From positions 1 through 17,932 of the forward strand of contig JAHKLH010000010.1 of assembly GCA_029856635.1 (NCBI GenBank): 17,932 bases of DNA, in the 5' to 3' direction. Every line of letters starts with the position of its first letter. Position 1 is the first letter of the stretch. The position numbers were made by a program, and so were the translations under genes. Below are positions 7,340-14,811 of the stretch, in pieces. Source of the DNA: Candidatus Njordarchaeota archaeon. GTDB taxonomy: Archaea; Asgardarchaeota; Njordarchaeia; Njordarchaeales; JAHKLH01. Under the pieces are notes generated by a model. It was not told the origin of the DNA, ran no database searches, and saw only the letters and a list, made by a program, of their open reading frames with translations.

Positions 7340-8377
7340 ATGAGTACTTTAATTCTAACTACGATTGAGGGTCTAGGACCGCTTGTTGAAAAAGAAGCAA
7401 GAATACTTTTGGGAGAAAATATTAAGGATTCCAGAGTGTTCAATGATCGTATTGAGATTGATGTTGAGGACCTAACTGATGCTGTCATTAAGCTTGCACT
7501 CTTTGGTAAAACTTTTGATGGAATTTACCTGAAACTTGCGGAGAAAGTTATTGAAAGGAAAGATGACTTGTATGATGTAGCGCGAGAGATAAACTGGATA
7601 GGATATTGGGATATAACGAGGTCATTTGCCGTTATCCCGGCAACTGATGGAAGTATCCATAAGAGAGATCTTGGAGTATTGATTGGTCAAGCAATTGTTG
7701 ATCATTTCATTGAAAAGATAGGTGAAAGACCAAAAGTTGATTTGGATAATCCGCAGATACAAGTTTATGCGTTTGTGGAAAATAAAAAATTAACACTAAC
7801 ACTAGACTTGTGTGGTTTTGAATTCAATTCCCCCGAAGAAATATTAAGCAGAGCAATAGTAGTTGCGAGTGAGTGGAATCTGGAGGATAATTTTGGAGAA
7901 TTTTACTATGGTGGAGTCGCAGAAAGTGCATTTGAATTAGCTAGAAATGAAGCGAATAGGTCAAGAATTCCTGGAATGGCTGTCTTTAGAATGAAGGCTC
8001 TAAATCCGACGAGAGCTCTTGAATTATTAAGAAAAAGATGGAGGAAAGAAGAATATCCTTATGTAAGCTGCTATGAGGCTCCTGGAAGAATAAACGTTGT
8101 TGTTATGCATAGAAGGTATCCAATAAGGGTTGTAGATATTCGTGATGCGATAAATGCGGATGATAAAGTATTCTCCTCAAATATAATTAATGTAAATCCA
8201 AAGAAGGAGCGGCAGAAGCAGATTTTAGAAGAAATTACTAAGATCTTTGAGCAGAATAATAATGCTGAAAAACTCGTAATTGCTGCTCGTGCTGATGTAA
8301 TTTCAGACGAATTTGAAAAAATTACAAGCTTTAAGTATAAGGGTGTTGAATCTCTTATAGCAATAAGGAGAAAATAA
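7340..8377 (+). CDS. THUMP-domain protein with degenerate methyltransferase half
   Basis: A 345-aa protein. Residues about 40-160, with DLYDVAREINW followed by RSFAV and QVYAFVENKKLTLTLDL, read as a THUMP RNA-binding domain of the kind fused to Trm14/RlmL-type RNA methyltransferases. The residues after it occupy the place of the Rossmann methyltransferase domain, but the S-adenosylmethionine motif (normally DPxCGSG) is not recognisable. The equivalent stretch is LEDNFGEFYYGGVAESAFEL (181-200), and no NPPY-type catalytic motif is seen. It may therefore be an inactive paralogue that only binds tRNA or rRNA. GAGGT lies 8 nt upstream of the ATG. The stop is directly followed by the ATG of the membrane protein gene. 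Confidence 0.72.
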   Translation: MSTLILTTIEGLGPLVEKEARILLGENIKDSRVFNDRIEIDVEDLTDAVIKLALFGKTFDGIYLKLAEKVIERKDDLYDVAREINWIGYWDITRSFAVIPATDGSIHKRDLGVLIGQAIVDHFIEKIGERPKVDLDNPQIQVYAFVENKKLTLTLDLCGFEFNSPEEILSRAIVVASEWNLEDNFGEFYYGGVAESAFELARNEANRSRIPGMAVFRMKALNPTRALELLRKRWRKEEYPYVSCYEAPGRINVVVMHRRYPIRVVDIRDAINADDKVFSSNIINVNPKKERQKQILEEITKIFEQNNNAEKLVIAARADVISDEFEKITSFKYKGVESLIAIRRK

Positions 8378-8881
8378 ATGAATAGAAATTTTCTGATTAT
8401 TTCATCAGGAATACTTCTCATCCTATCTGGTACGTTTTCGATTTTCTCGATAATTACTGTGCTTTATATGTCTGGTTATCTACTTGCATTTGAATTAACT
8501 GAAATCGGACAACGAATATTGATGATTTTTTGTCTCTTACAAATAATAACTATGACCATAATTAGCCTGACATATCTAGTATTTAAATCAAAAGTTCTTC
8601 TCTTAGGATCTACTTTAACAATTATCGCCTTCACATTATTATTGCTTGAGAAAACATTTACTCCCATTAACATCGGTTTTGTTTTGCTGAGTTTGATACT
8701 CTTGAGCACTGGTTTTTCAGGAATCTCGCATGTTCTTAATTCAAGGCTTTTGGATATTGCATCAATTCTCCTTATTCTTGTTCTTCCTATTGGAGAACTC
8801 CTATGCGGAATCTTGCTAATATATTTCAGAAAGCGCATTGAAATACATTTTACATTGCTGAGAAAAATAGGCAAATCGTAA
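8378..8881 (+). CDS. Small hypothetical integral membrane protein
   Basis: A 167-aa hydrophobic protein with about five membrane segments (roughly 5-35, 45-68, 72-90, 96-118 and 126-150) and a short basic tail (RKRIEIHFTLLRKIGK). I recognise no family. The AAGGAG ribosome-binding site (8365-8370) lies inside the end of the THUMP gene, and the ATG immediately follows that gene's stop, so the two are co-translated. The pairing of a soluble RNA-binding protein with a membrane protein may be accidental operon packing. Confidence 0.72.
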   Translation: MNRNFLIISSGILLILSGTFSIFSIITVLYMSGYLLAFELTEIGQRILMIFCLLQIITMTIISLTYLVFKSKVLLLGSTLTIIAFTLLLLEKTFTPINIGFVLLSLILLSTGFSGISHVLNSRLLDIASILLILVLPIGELLCGILLIYFRKRIEIHFTLLRKIGKS

Positions 8882-9009
8882 TTAAATATAAGATGAAATA
8901 GATGAAATAAGAGTTTATCAGAACGAGTTTGAATACATATTCAGAGTGTGCTATCTTGTAATTTTTTTAATATTATGTAAACAAATTAAAATTTAGTAAG
9001 GAGAGTTTA

Positions 9010-10566
9010 ATGGCAGAAGAATGGATACCAAACCGCTATATTTCCGAGCAAATGCAAGAACTACTAGGAATTATTAAAGAACTGTATCCTGAAGCTGATG
9101 TCACTGAAATTGAGGAAAAAGCACGTGAAGGAAAAATTCCAAATCCATTTATCCTCGAAAGCGCTAAGGAGGAGTGGAAAAGAGCATTAGCGGGATTAAT
9201 ACATTTAACGAATTTTAATGCGCTCGTGATACTGTTGCCTCATATTTTGACTGATTATTTAAGAGAGAAAACAGATAAGAAAAGAAGTCAATTGAGCAAT
9301 TTCATTAAAGCTGCCAGCGGTGCTTTCAACAAGGCTATAAAATTACTTGCACCATTAAGTAAAACACTTGACATTGCAATTGATGGTGTAAGAAGTATAG
9401 GAGTGCTTCTCAAAATTGCACGCATTAGTGGAATTGACGAAGACGTCCTTTTCATAATCACACTATTCTTTGATGCCATCGCGCATCAGACTCCATTAAA
9501 GCAAATTATTCTCTTAAATAATGCTGCAGCAAGTTGTGGAGAAACAGACCAACTTGATCTTGCATTAATAATGTTAGATGAGGCTGAGAAAATATGCCGA
9601 AGCGAGATCGAGCAAGGCAATAGAAAGTTAATGAGAGAACTGGGTCCAATATTACTTAATAAGGGGCATGCATTATATGGTATGCAAAGATATGATGAAG
9701 CACTACAGAATTACATTGAGGCAGAAAATGTGTATAAAGAGCTTGCTAGAAAAGGAGACAAAGATGCAAAAATCGGTTTAGCAAGGGCAGCGGCTAATAA
9801 GGGAAGAGTTTATTATACTCAGAAAAAGCTAGATATTGCAAAAAAAATGTTTGAAGATGCAGAAAATCACTTTAAACCTGCCGTAGATGAGGGAAAGCAT
9901 GTTGGAGAATATGTTGATGTAATTATTGATAAGTCGCAAGTCTTGAAGGACATGAATAAATTTGATGATGCTTTGAAGGAGTTAGAAAAAGCAGAAAAGA
10001 TTGTAAATGAAAACGTTGAAAAGGGAATGGATATCTTACGGGATAAACTTGTAACAATTTCGCTTGTTAGAGGACGAATATATAATGCAATGAAGAAATT
10101 TTCTGATGCAGTAAATGAATACAGCAAAGCCGAGGAAATTTGCCGAGGATTGATCAGAATAGGTCGTTCATACTTGCTACCATTACTTCCTCCAATACTA
10201 ACTGAAAAGACAGTTGCTCTTGAAGCTGCTGGAAAAATTGATGATGCATTAACTGTAAGTGAAAGTGCGATGGTAATGGCGCGTCATATGATTTTTGCTG
10301 GACACATCGAGAACATAGCCGAGTTTATGACCGCAAGTAAAATTCGAATAAAAATTCTTGATAAAAAAGGCGAGATTGAAAGGGCTATTAGTGTATGCAA
10401 ATATTGTGAGGAAAACCTTAGAACATTAGCAAATCAAGGAATTCCCGGAGCAAAAACATCCCTAATAGAGATTCTTTTAATCAAAGAAAAATTGCTAAGA
10501 AAAGTAGGAAAAGAGGAAGAAGCGAATAAAATTAAGGAGGAAATTAAATCGCTCCGTAAGTGCTAA
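9010..10566 (+). CDS. Tetratricopeptide-repeat protein with 46-residue period
   Basis: A 518-aa protein. The N-terminal region (1-165) is helical and includes a hydrophobic stretch near 120-155. From residue 169 on there are at least seven TPR-like units, starting near 169, 215, 261, 305, 351, 397 and 440, with a degenerate one near 485. Typical wording is LLNKGHALYGMQRYDEAL followed by YIEAENVYKELARKG. The spacing is about 46 residues rather than the classic 34, because helix B runs on into an extra charged segment. TPR arrays bind partner proteins; none can be named. GGAG lies 6 nt upstream of the ATG. It precedes the second PaREP1 gene on the same strand, but a 138-nt gap with its own TATA element separates them. 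Confidence 0.82.
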   Translation: MAEEWIPNRYISEQMQELLGIIKELYPEADVTEIEEKAREGKIPNPFILESAKEEWKRALAGLIHLTNFNALVILLPHILTDYLREKTDKKRSQLSNFIKAASGAFNKAIKLLAPLSKTLDIAIDGVRSIGVLLKIARISGIDEDVLFIITLFFDAIAHQTPLKQIILLNNAAASCGETDQLDLALIMLDEAEKICRSEIEQGNRKLMRELGPILLNKGHALYGMQRYDEALQNYIEAENVYKELARKGDKDAKIGLARAAANKGRVYYTQKKLDIAKKMFEDAENHFKPAVDEGKHVGEYVDVIIDKSQVLKDMNKFDDALKELEKAEKIVNENVEKGMDILRDKLVTISLVRGRIYNAMKKFSDAVNEYSKAEEICRGLIRIGRSYLLPLLPPILTEKTVALEAAGKIDDALTVSESAMVMARHMIFAGHIENIAEFMTASKIRIKILDKKGEIERAISVCKYCEENLRTLANQGIPGAKTSLIEILLIKEKLLRKVGKEEEANKIKEEIKSLRKC

Positions 10567-10654
10567 ACTCTCTTATCATGCTTTTATTTAGCGATTTTTA
10601 ATAATTTCTTTAATTCTACTTGCTTAAATCCAGCTCCATTTTGTATTAATGATA

Positions 10655-10663
10655 TTTTATAAA
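10655..10663 (+). promoter_or_regulatory. TATA element for the second PaREP1 gene
   Basis: TTTTATAAA on the plus strand would place initiation near 10685, about 20 nt upstream of the ATG at 10705. This suggests the PaREP1 gene is transcribed separately from the TPR gene. Confidence 0.45.
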
Positions 10664-10704
10664 CGGAGATTATCTCTTAATTAATTTTTGAAAGAACTTG
10701 GTGT

Positions 10705-11235
10705 ATGCTTGTGAAATTAGAGGAACTCTTGTCTAGAAGCAAGCAAGATTTATCTAAAGCTTTGGAATTATTAGAGAGAGGAGACGTTAGAGATGCTGCT
10801 GAGAAAGCTTGGAGTAGTATTGAGAATATGAGAAAAGCGCTTCTTGTCGCTGTTAAGATCCCATATGATCTAGCAAAAAACATTTCAACTGGAGTACCTC
10901 TTTTTATTAGAATACTTAGGGCTCTAAATAGAAAGGATTTATTGGAAAAGTACTTTTTCTTTAACAGTCATATTCATATATATGGTTTCTATGAAATGAT
11001 AACTCCCGAGGAAGAACTAGAAACAGTTATAAAAGATGAAGTACCCCGTTGGATATCACAGATGGAAGATGCTATAAGGAGCATCAAAGATATAGATTTA
11101 TCTAATATTGTTGATATTCTACTAAAAGCTCAGAAGCTTAAGTCTGAAATTCTTCGAAAATCAAAAGAGTACGCAGACCTACAGGCACAATTGAATATGA
11201 TGATTCGGACAATAATTTCCCAAAGAGACCATTGA
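10705..11235 (+). CDS. PaREP1-family (HEPN-like) protein, paralogue
   Basis: A 176-aa helical protein, paralogous to the product of 4190-4723. The core LERGDVRDAAEKAWSSIEN followed by MRKALLVAVKIPYD (residues 22-54) shares 24 of 33 positions with it, and overall length and the C-terminal amphipathic helix also agree. The role is unknown; the fold is likely HEPN-like. A GTG at 10711 (third codon) is an alternative start, since GGTG at 10700-10703 is well spaced from it but only one base from the ATG. No MNT gene is adjacent here, unlike the first copy. It converges on the amidohydrolase gene with a 42-nt gap that includes an A-run acting as a T-run for the opposite strand. Confidence 0.8.
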   Translation: MLVKLEELLSRSKQDLSKALELLERGDVRDAAEKAWSSIENMRKALLVAVKIPYDLAKNISTGVPLFIRILRALNRKDLLEKYFFFNSHIHIYGFYEMITPEEELETVIKDEVPRWISQMEDAIRSIKDIDLSNIVDILLKAQKLKSEILRKSKEYADLQAQLNMMIRTIISQRDH

Positions 11236-11277
11236 GCATAATACTCTAGGAAAAAAAATAATCAGGAGATTAGGATT

Positions 11278-12093
11278 TTAATAATCTAAAAGACCGAGTA
11301 TCTTCGCCGCGTTTCGATAAAGTATATTTTTCTTATTCTCATCACTTATAGACATTTTCCTAATTAGCTCAATCTGCTTTTTCGCTCCATATTCTTCCGG
11401 CGTGAGCCCTAGGACATAATCACTTCCAAATATGAATTTCTCTGAGCCTAAAGCTTTAACGTATTCAGCAAGGAGTTCAAGGCCAATTTTTCTCACTATT
11501 GTTATCAAACTATATGAAGTATCTACATACACATTAGAGCTTGTTGCAATTTGAAGAACGTCTTCAAAATGAAATGATCCACTCATGTGTGCCAAGATTA
11601 TTGTTGTTTCTGGTGCAATAAATGGTAGCAAAGCGTAATCTTCAATTCGGTTTTCATCAAAGCTAGGAGTAGTCTTAAAATACAAAGTAGAGAAATCGCC
11701 AAACATTGTATGAATTATTACTGGAATCTGTAATTCACCAGCAAAACGAATAACACGCAAAACATGAGTATTTCTAAGACTGAATCCTTGCATTCCGGGA
11801 TGAAGCTTTAAGCCCTTTAATCCAAGTTCCTGTATAGCATATTTAAGCTTTTTTATAGCAAAATCTGCAGGATTTGGTACCACAGAAGCAAATCCAATGA
11901 GCCTCTTAGGATTATAATCTACGATTTTTGATACATATTCATTTGATATATAAGGTGCTATTGGTAGTATAACAGTAACATCTATTCCTTCCGAATTCAT
12001 CCATTCTATGATATCCTCCGCAATTTTTTCTGGATTAATATGTTTCTCCTCGGCGTCAAGTGGAGGATGTACATGAAAGTCTATAATAGTCAT
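11278..12093 (-). CDS. Amidohydrolase-2 family metal-dependent hydrolase
   Basis: A 271-aa TIM-barrel hydrolase. The metal-binding HxH sits at the very N-terminus (MTIIDFHVHP, His7 and His9). Further expected ligands and catalytic residues are Lys96/His98 in LKGLKLHPG, His128 in VIIHTMFGD, His169 in ILAHMSGS and Asp225 in FIFGSDY. This is the Amidohydrolase_2 pattern shared by decarboxylases of the ACMSD type and by uncharacterised archaeal hydrolases; the substrate is unknown. An open frame extends 42 codons further upstream (to 12219), but that extension is low-complexity, Ile-rich and contains the palindromes described below. ATG 12093 sits just before the metal motif and has AGTGAT upstream, so it is chosen. 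Confidence 0.83.
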   Translation of the reverse strand: MTIIDFHVHPPLDAEEKHINPEKIAEDIIEWMNSEGIDVTVILPIAPYISNEYVSKIVDYNPKRLIGFASVVPNPADFAIKKLKYAIQELGLKGLKLHPGMQGFSLRNTHVLRVIRFAGELQIPVIIHTMFGDFSTLYFKTTPSFDENRIEDYALLPFIAPETTIILAHMSGSFHFEDVLQIATSSNVYVDTSYSLITIVRKIGLELLAEYVKALGSEKFIFGSDYVLGLTPEEYGAKKQIELIRKMSISDENKKNILYRNAAKILGLLDY

Positions 12094-12113
12094 GATAATC
12101 ACTATGAAGATTG

Positions 12114-12122
12114 TACTTTTAA
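12114..12122 (-). promoter_or_regulatory. Candidate TATA element for the amidohydrolase
   Basis: On the minus strand this reads TTAAAAGTA, centred about 25 nt upstream of the chosen ATG (12093). Transcription would start at or very close to the start codon. Confidence 0.4.
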
Positions 12123-12125
12123 TGT

Positions 12126-12140
12126 CTATTATGATAATAG
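12126..12140. promoter_or_regulatory. Perfect 15-bp palindrome, candidate operator
   Basis: CTATTATGATAATAG is a perfect 7-bp dyad around a single G. It lies immediately upstream of the TATA-like element of the amidohydrolase gene, where the BRE would be. A dimeric archaeal regulator bound here would block or aid TFB/TBP. The AT-only arms raise the chance of coincidence. Confidence 0.45.
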
Positions 12141-12147
12141 TGTATTC

Positions 12148-12181
12148 AGAGTTTCTTAGTATGTAATTGATAAGAAACTCT
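12148..12181. repeat. Perfect 11-bp inverted repeat with 12-nt loop
   Basis: The arms are AGAGTTTCTTA (12148-12158) and TAAGAAACTCT (12171-12181). It lies just beyond the 15-bp palindrome, 55-88 nt upstream of the amidohydrolase ATG. As DNA it could be a second regulator site; as RNA it would form a hairpin with no T-run after it. Confidence 0.6.
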
Positions 12182-12409
12182 TGAAGAACATTATGACTCG
12201 CATAAAAACAGTTAAACACTAATATTATTAGCTTATATAATTACAGTATCAAATAATTGTTATAGTTTTATGCATTTTGCATGTATGAGAATAGAGTAGC
12301 TAATATGATGTTGAATCAGATGTAGTGCATTGGGTACTATGATGTAATGTAACTCAAGCGTTTTTCAATAGGGAGAAGATTACTACTATTTATTGTTTGG
12401 GTTTAAAAG

Positions 12410-13201
12410 ATGAGTGCATATATTATTGCAGTAGGAGATGAAATTCTAAGTGGACGCGTTTTAGATTATAATTCTCATTGGGTTTCAAAAAGGTTAACAA
12501 GCCTTGGATTCAAAATAATACGCAGATCTGTGATACCTGATGATGTCAATGAAATTGCTGAGGAGATTAATAATGCGTTCAAAAAAGGTGCCAAAATTAT
12601 TGTACTCATAGGCGGTCTTGGTCCAACACCGGGCGACATTACGCTTGAGGGCGTGGCGAAAGCCATAGGAAAAAAATTAATACTAAATGAAACCGCATTG
12701 AAATATGTTAAAAGGCGCTATGAAGAACTATGTAAACTCGGTTTGGTAAAGGCATCAGACATTTCAGAACCACGGAGAAAAATGGCATATCTACCAGAGG
12801 GAGCAGAACCAATTTATAATGCTGTTGGTGCTGCACCTGGTGTGTTTATACGACTTGATAATGCAATAATATTGTGTCTTCCTGGACCACCACAAGAAGC
12901 ATTTTATGTTTTTGAGCAAGTTGTTCCAAAACTAATTGCACTCAAGGAAAGAACATACACTGCTTCAAGAACAATTTATATTGAGGAGATAGACGAAACG
13001 ACAGTTGCTGATATTCTCAAAAAAGTATCTGAAATGTTTCCAGATGTTTATATAAAGACGTTTCCTACAGGATTTGGGAAGAGAATGGAAGTCACAGCAA
13101 TTGCGACCGGAAAAGATAAAAGGGAAGTAGAAGAGAAGGTTGAGAAAGCAATTAATGAATTTCTTAGACTCTATAATGAGCGAAAAGGTTTATCAAAATA
13201 G
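12410..13201 (+). CDS. CinA-like molybdopterin-binding-fold protein (COG1058)
   Basis: A 263-aa protein of the MoaB/Mog-like fold found in the N-terminal half of CinA and in stand-alone archaeal COG1058 proteins. The markers are GDEILSGRVLDYNS (9-22), GGLGPTPGD (68-76, where the family usually has GGLGPTxDD, so one Asp is replaced by Gly), GAAPGVFI and LPGPPQEA. Relatives hydrolyse ADP-ribose or deamidate NMN when fused to the C-terminal CinA domain, which is absent here. The precise activity is therefore open: nucleotide pyrophosphatase is likely, molybdopterin chemistry less so. No clear Shine-Dalgarno precedes the ATG, so the mRNA may be leaderless. Confidence 0.85.
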   Translation: MSAYIIAVGDEILSGRVLDYNSHWVSKRLTSLGFKIIRRSVIPDDVNEIAEEINNAFKKGAKIIVLIGGLGPTPGDITLEGVAKAIGKKLILNETALKYVKRRYEELCKLGLVKASDISEPRRKMAYLPEGAEPIYNAVGAAPGVFIRLDNAIILCLPGPPQEAFYVFEQVVPKLIALKERTYTASRTIYIEEIDETTVADILKKVSEMFPDVYIKTFPTGFGKRMEVTAIATGKDKREVEEKVEKAINEFLRLYNERKGLSK

Positions 13202-13288
13202 TTCAGGAAATGCATTATGCTTTATTAAGATTATTTGTAGCATAGCTGCACGTATCCTAGGAAAAATTCATGAAAGAGGAGTTTACTA

Positions 13289-13724
13289 TCAAAAATCACG
13301 AAAACTTTTCCATGAGATTTCATTAATTTGCGAATATATAGTGTCATAACTTACTAAAATAATTTTTTTCTACAAGCGCTACTCCCGCATGAAGTGCATC
13401 AAAAAATGATAAATTAGGATATTTTGATCGTAGATGATCTGCAAGTATCACATGTTCGCTTCTTAATGAAATTTCTTTCGATTTTTCTTTTTCTCAAGAA
13501 ATCAATTATTATTAGCAGTGCTTCATGAACTTCATTAGGCTTTTTACCATGGGAATAAAGAACAGTCCTAAATTCAACAAATGCTGAGGAAGAAACATAG
13601 CACTTAATCACATTATTTTCATGTAACGAAGCAATTTTTAACACATAATTATGTAATTTTTCCTTTAGATTTACTCCAAAAAGAAAATTGGTTCAACTAA
13701 GATTGCTTCTGCTGTAGTAACCAT
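13289..13724 (-). pseudogene. vapC: VapC-like PIN-domain toxin, multiply frameshifted
   Basis: Reading across frames restores a full PIN ribonuclease of about 145 aa. The first segment starts MVTTAEAILV. One missing base between 13692 and 13693, inside the codon of the first catalytic Asp, would restore VDTNF, and the frame then reads LFGVNLKEKL to SSSAFVEF (catalytic Glu) and LLIIIDFLRK. One extra base within 13468-13493 must be skipped to continue as ISLRSEHVILADHLRSKYP and FFDALHAGVAL (catalytic Asp). One extra base in the T7 tract 13363-13369 must be skipped to reach VSYDTIYSQI and a natural stop. PIN toxins cut tRNA or rRNA. With three lesions the gene cannot make active toxin. It overlaps vapB by 28 nt, the usual arrangement. 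Confidence 0.82.
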
Positions 13725-13934
13725 TTTTCAGCTCTCTTTCTTGTTTCTCTTCCCCATTCAATGCCCTCAAGTATCTCTGATAATCTTTTTAGAGGATCCT
13801 TAAGAGACTTTATCAAGATACCTTCTTCTGTTGGTATTAATACAATATGCATGTTTGGTTTAAGTCCGTACATTTTTCTAAGTTTCGCATATTAATACTC
13901 TTCCACGAGAATCAAGTGACGTAATTTCAATCAT
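13697..13934 (-). pseudogene. vapB: VapB-like AbrB-fold antitoxin, frameshifted
   Basis: The first frame starts MIEITSLDSRGRVLI, the swapped-hairpin AbrB/SpoVT DNA-binding signature, and stops four codons later. The other frame continues AKLRKMYGLKPNMHIVLIP and runs on to an acidic-basic C-terminal tail (LKDPLKRLSEILEGIEWG) that would wrap the toxin. The junction near 13888-13892 lacks two bases (or has one extra); a two-base deletion would restore the usual Pro in RVLIPAKLRK. The restored length is about 79 aa, normal for VapB. AbrB-type VapB binds its own promoter as well as the toxin, so its loss would derepress the operon; that the toxin is also broken fits joint decay. Confidence 0.8.
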
Positions 13935-14028
13935 TTTTCCCACAATGGTATATTATTCCCACAATATTTTAAAAAGTGTTATTTTTAATCAAAAGGCATT
14001 TTTTAAACTTCCGATGGCATTAATATAT

Positions 14029-14811
14029 CTATCCTATAGTTGCTTTTTCAAACTGATACATTGTCAGGAAGATAAGAATCATCGAAAGCACACCGAGCAG
14101 AGCAATGTCTAGAAGAATATTAAAGTAACTCTTTCCAACAAGCACAAATCGTGCGGCGTCAACTCCGTATGTAAGTGGATTTGCTAGAATTATGGGTTGA
14201 ATCCAATCTGGAGCTACGTGAATAGGATAAAAAATTCCGCTGAGAAACATAAGCGGTAATGTGATAATATTCACAATTAATTGAAAACCTTCGATCGTTT
14301 GCATTTTGGTTGCAATTGTAACACCAATTCCAGCAAACGATATTGATACGAGAAAAGCTATGCAAATGTAAAGCGGTATATTAATAAGGTTCATTGAAGG
14401 AACAAGTAAATAACCAAGTAAAAGAAGAACAACACTTTGAAACACAACAATCGTTGAATCTCCGATTATCCTCCCTAAAATACTTGCCTTTCTTGAGGCA
14501 GGTGATACTAAAACAACTTTTAAATAGCCGAATTCCTTATCCCATATCACAGATATTCCCGACATAAATGCTCCAGTAAAGACTCCCATCATTGCAATTC
14601 CAGGAAGGAAGAATTCAAGATAACTTAATCCCATGAATATTGCTTGACTCATGCCCTCGCGAAATGCTCCAGCAAATCCAATTCCAAAGAAAAGAAGCCA
14701 GAAAATCGGATGAAGAAATGTTCCAATCAATCGTGGTTTGGCCCTTAAGAATTGCTTCACTTGACGATACCACATTGCAATGAAAGCACCAATCCACTTC
14801 ATTTTTGTCAC
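14029..14811 (-). CDS. ABC-2 type transporter permease (DrrB-like)
   Basis: A 260-aa integral membrane protein with about six membrane segments and a cytoplasmic N-terminus. It carries the ABC-2 family features: LIGTFLHPIFWLLFFGIGF in the first segment, the cytoplasmic loop WDKEFGYLKVVLVSPASRKA (coupling region), the MFLSGIFYPI segment and the NPLTYGVDAAR signature. These are typical of the daunorubicin-resistance DrrB subgroup, which exports drugs, lipids or polysaccharides. The substrate is unknown. Its ATG overlaps the end of the ATPase gene by 4 nt, so the pair is one translation-coupled operon. Confidence 0.9.
   Translation of the reverse strand: MTKMKWIGAFIAMWYRQVKQFLRAKPRLIGTFLHPIFWLLFFGIGFAGAFREGMSQAIFMGLSYLEFFLPGIAMMGVFTGAFMSGISVIWDKEFGYLKVVLVSPASRKASILGRIIGDSTIVVFQSVVLLLLGYLLVPSMNLINIPLYICIAFLVSISFAGIGVTIATKMQTIEGFQLIVNIITLPLMFLSGIFYPIHVAPDWIQPIILANPLTYGVDAARFVLVGKSYFNILLDIALLGVLSMILIFLTMYQFEKATIG

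Larger units (their letters stand above)
12094..12409. other. Regulatory intergenic region between the amidohydrolase and CinA-like genes
   Basis: This is 316 nt of AT-rich DNA between divergent genes. On the amidohydrolase side it holds a TATA-like element, a 15-bp palindrome and an 11-bp inverted repeat (listed separately). In the middle is a short ATGCA-ttt-TGCAT dyad (12271-12283). I see no RNA gene or credible small ORF in the rest. Confidence 0.6.

Noticed and set aside
12094..12219. 42-codon N-terminal extension of the amidohydrolase
   Set aside because: It is Ile-rich low-complexity sequence, contains promoter-like dyads, has no ribosome-binding site, and the family starts right at the HxH strand.
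12525..12566. C/D box-like pattern in the CinA-like gene
   Set aside because: It lies in conserved coding sequence and lacks a second box pair and correct guide spacing.
13140..13349. 69-aa plus-strand ORF after the CinA-like gene
   Set aside because: It overlaps the CinA-like gene in another frame, has no ribosome-binding site and is a shadow of the opposite-strand vapC remnant.
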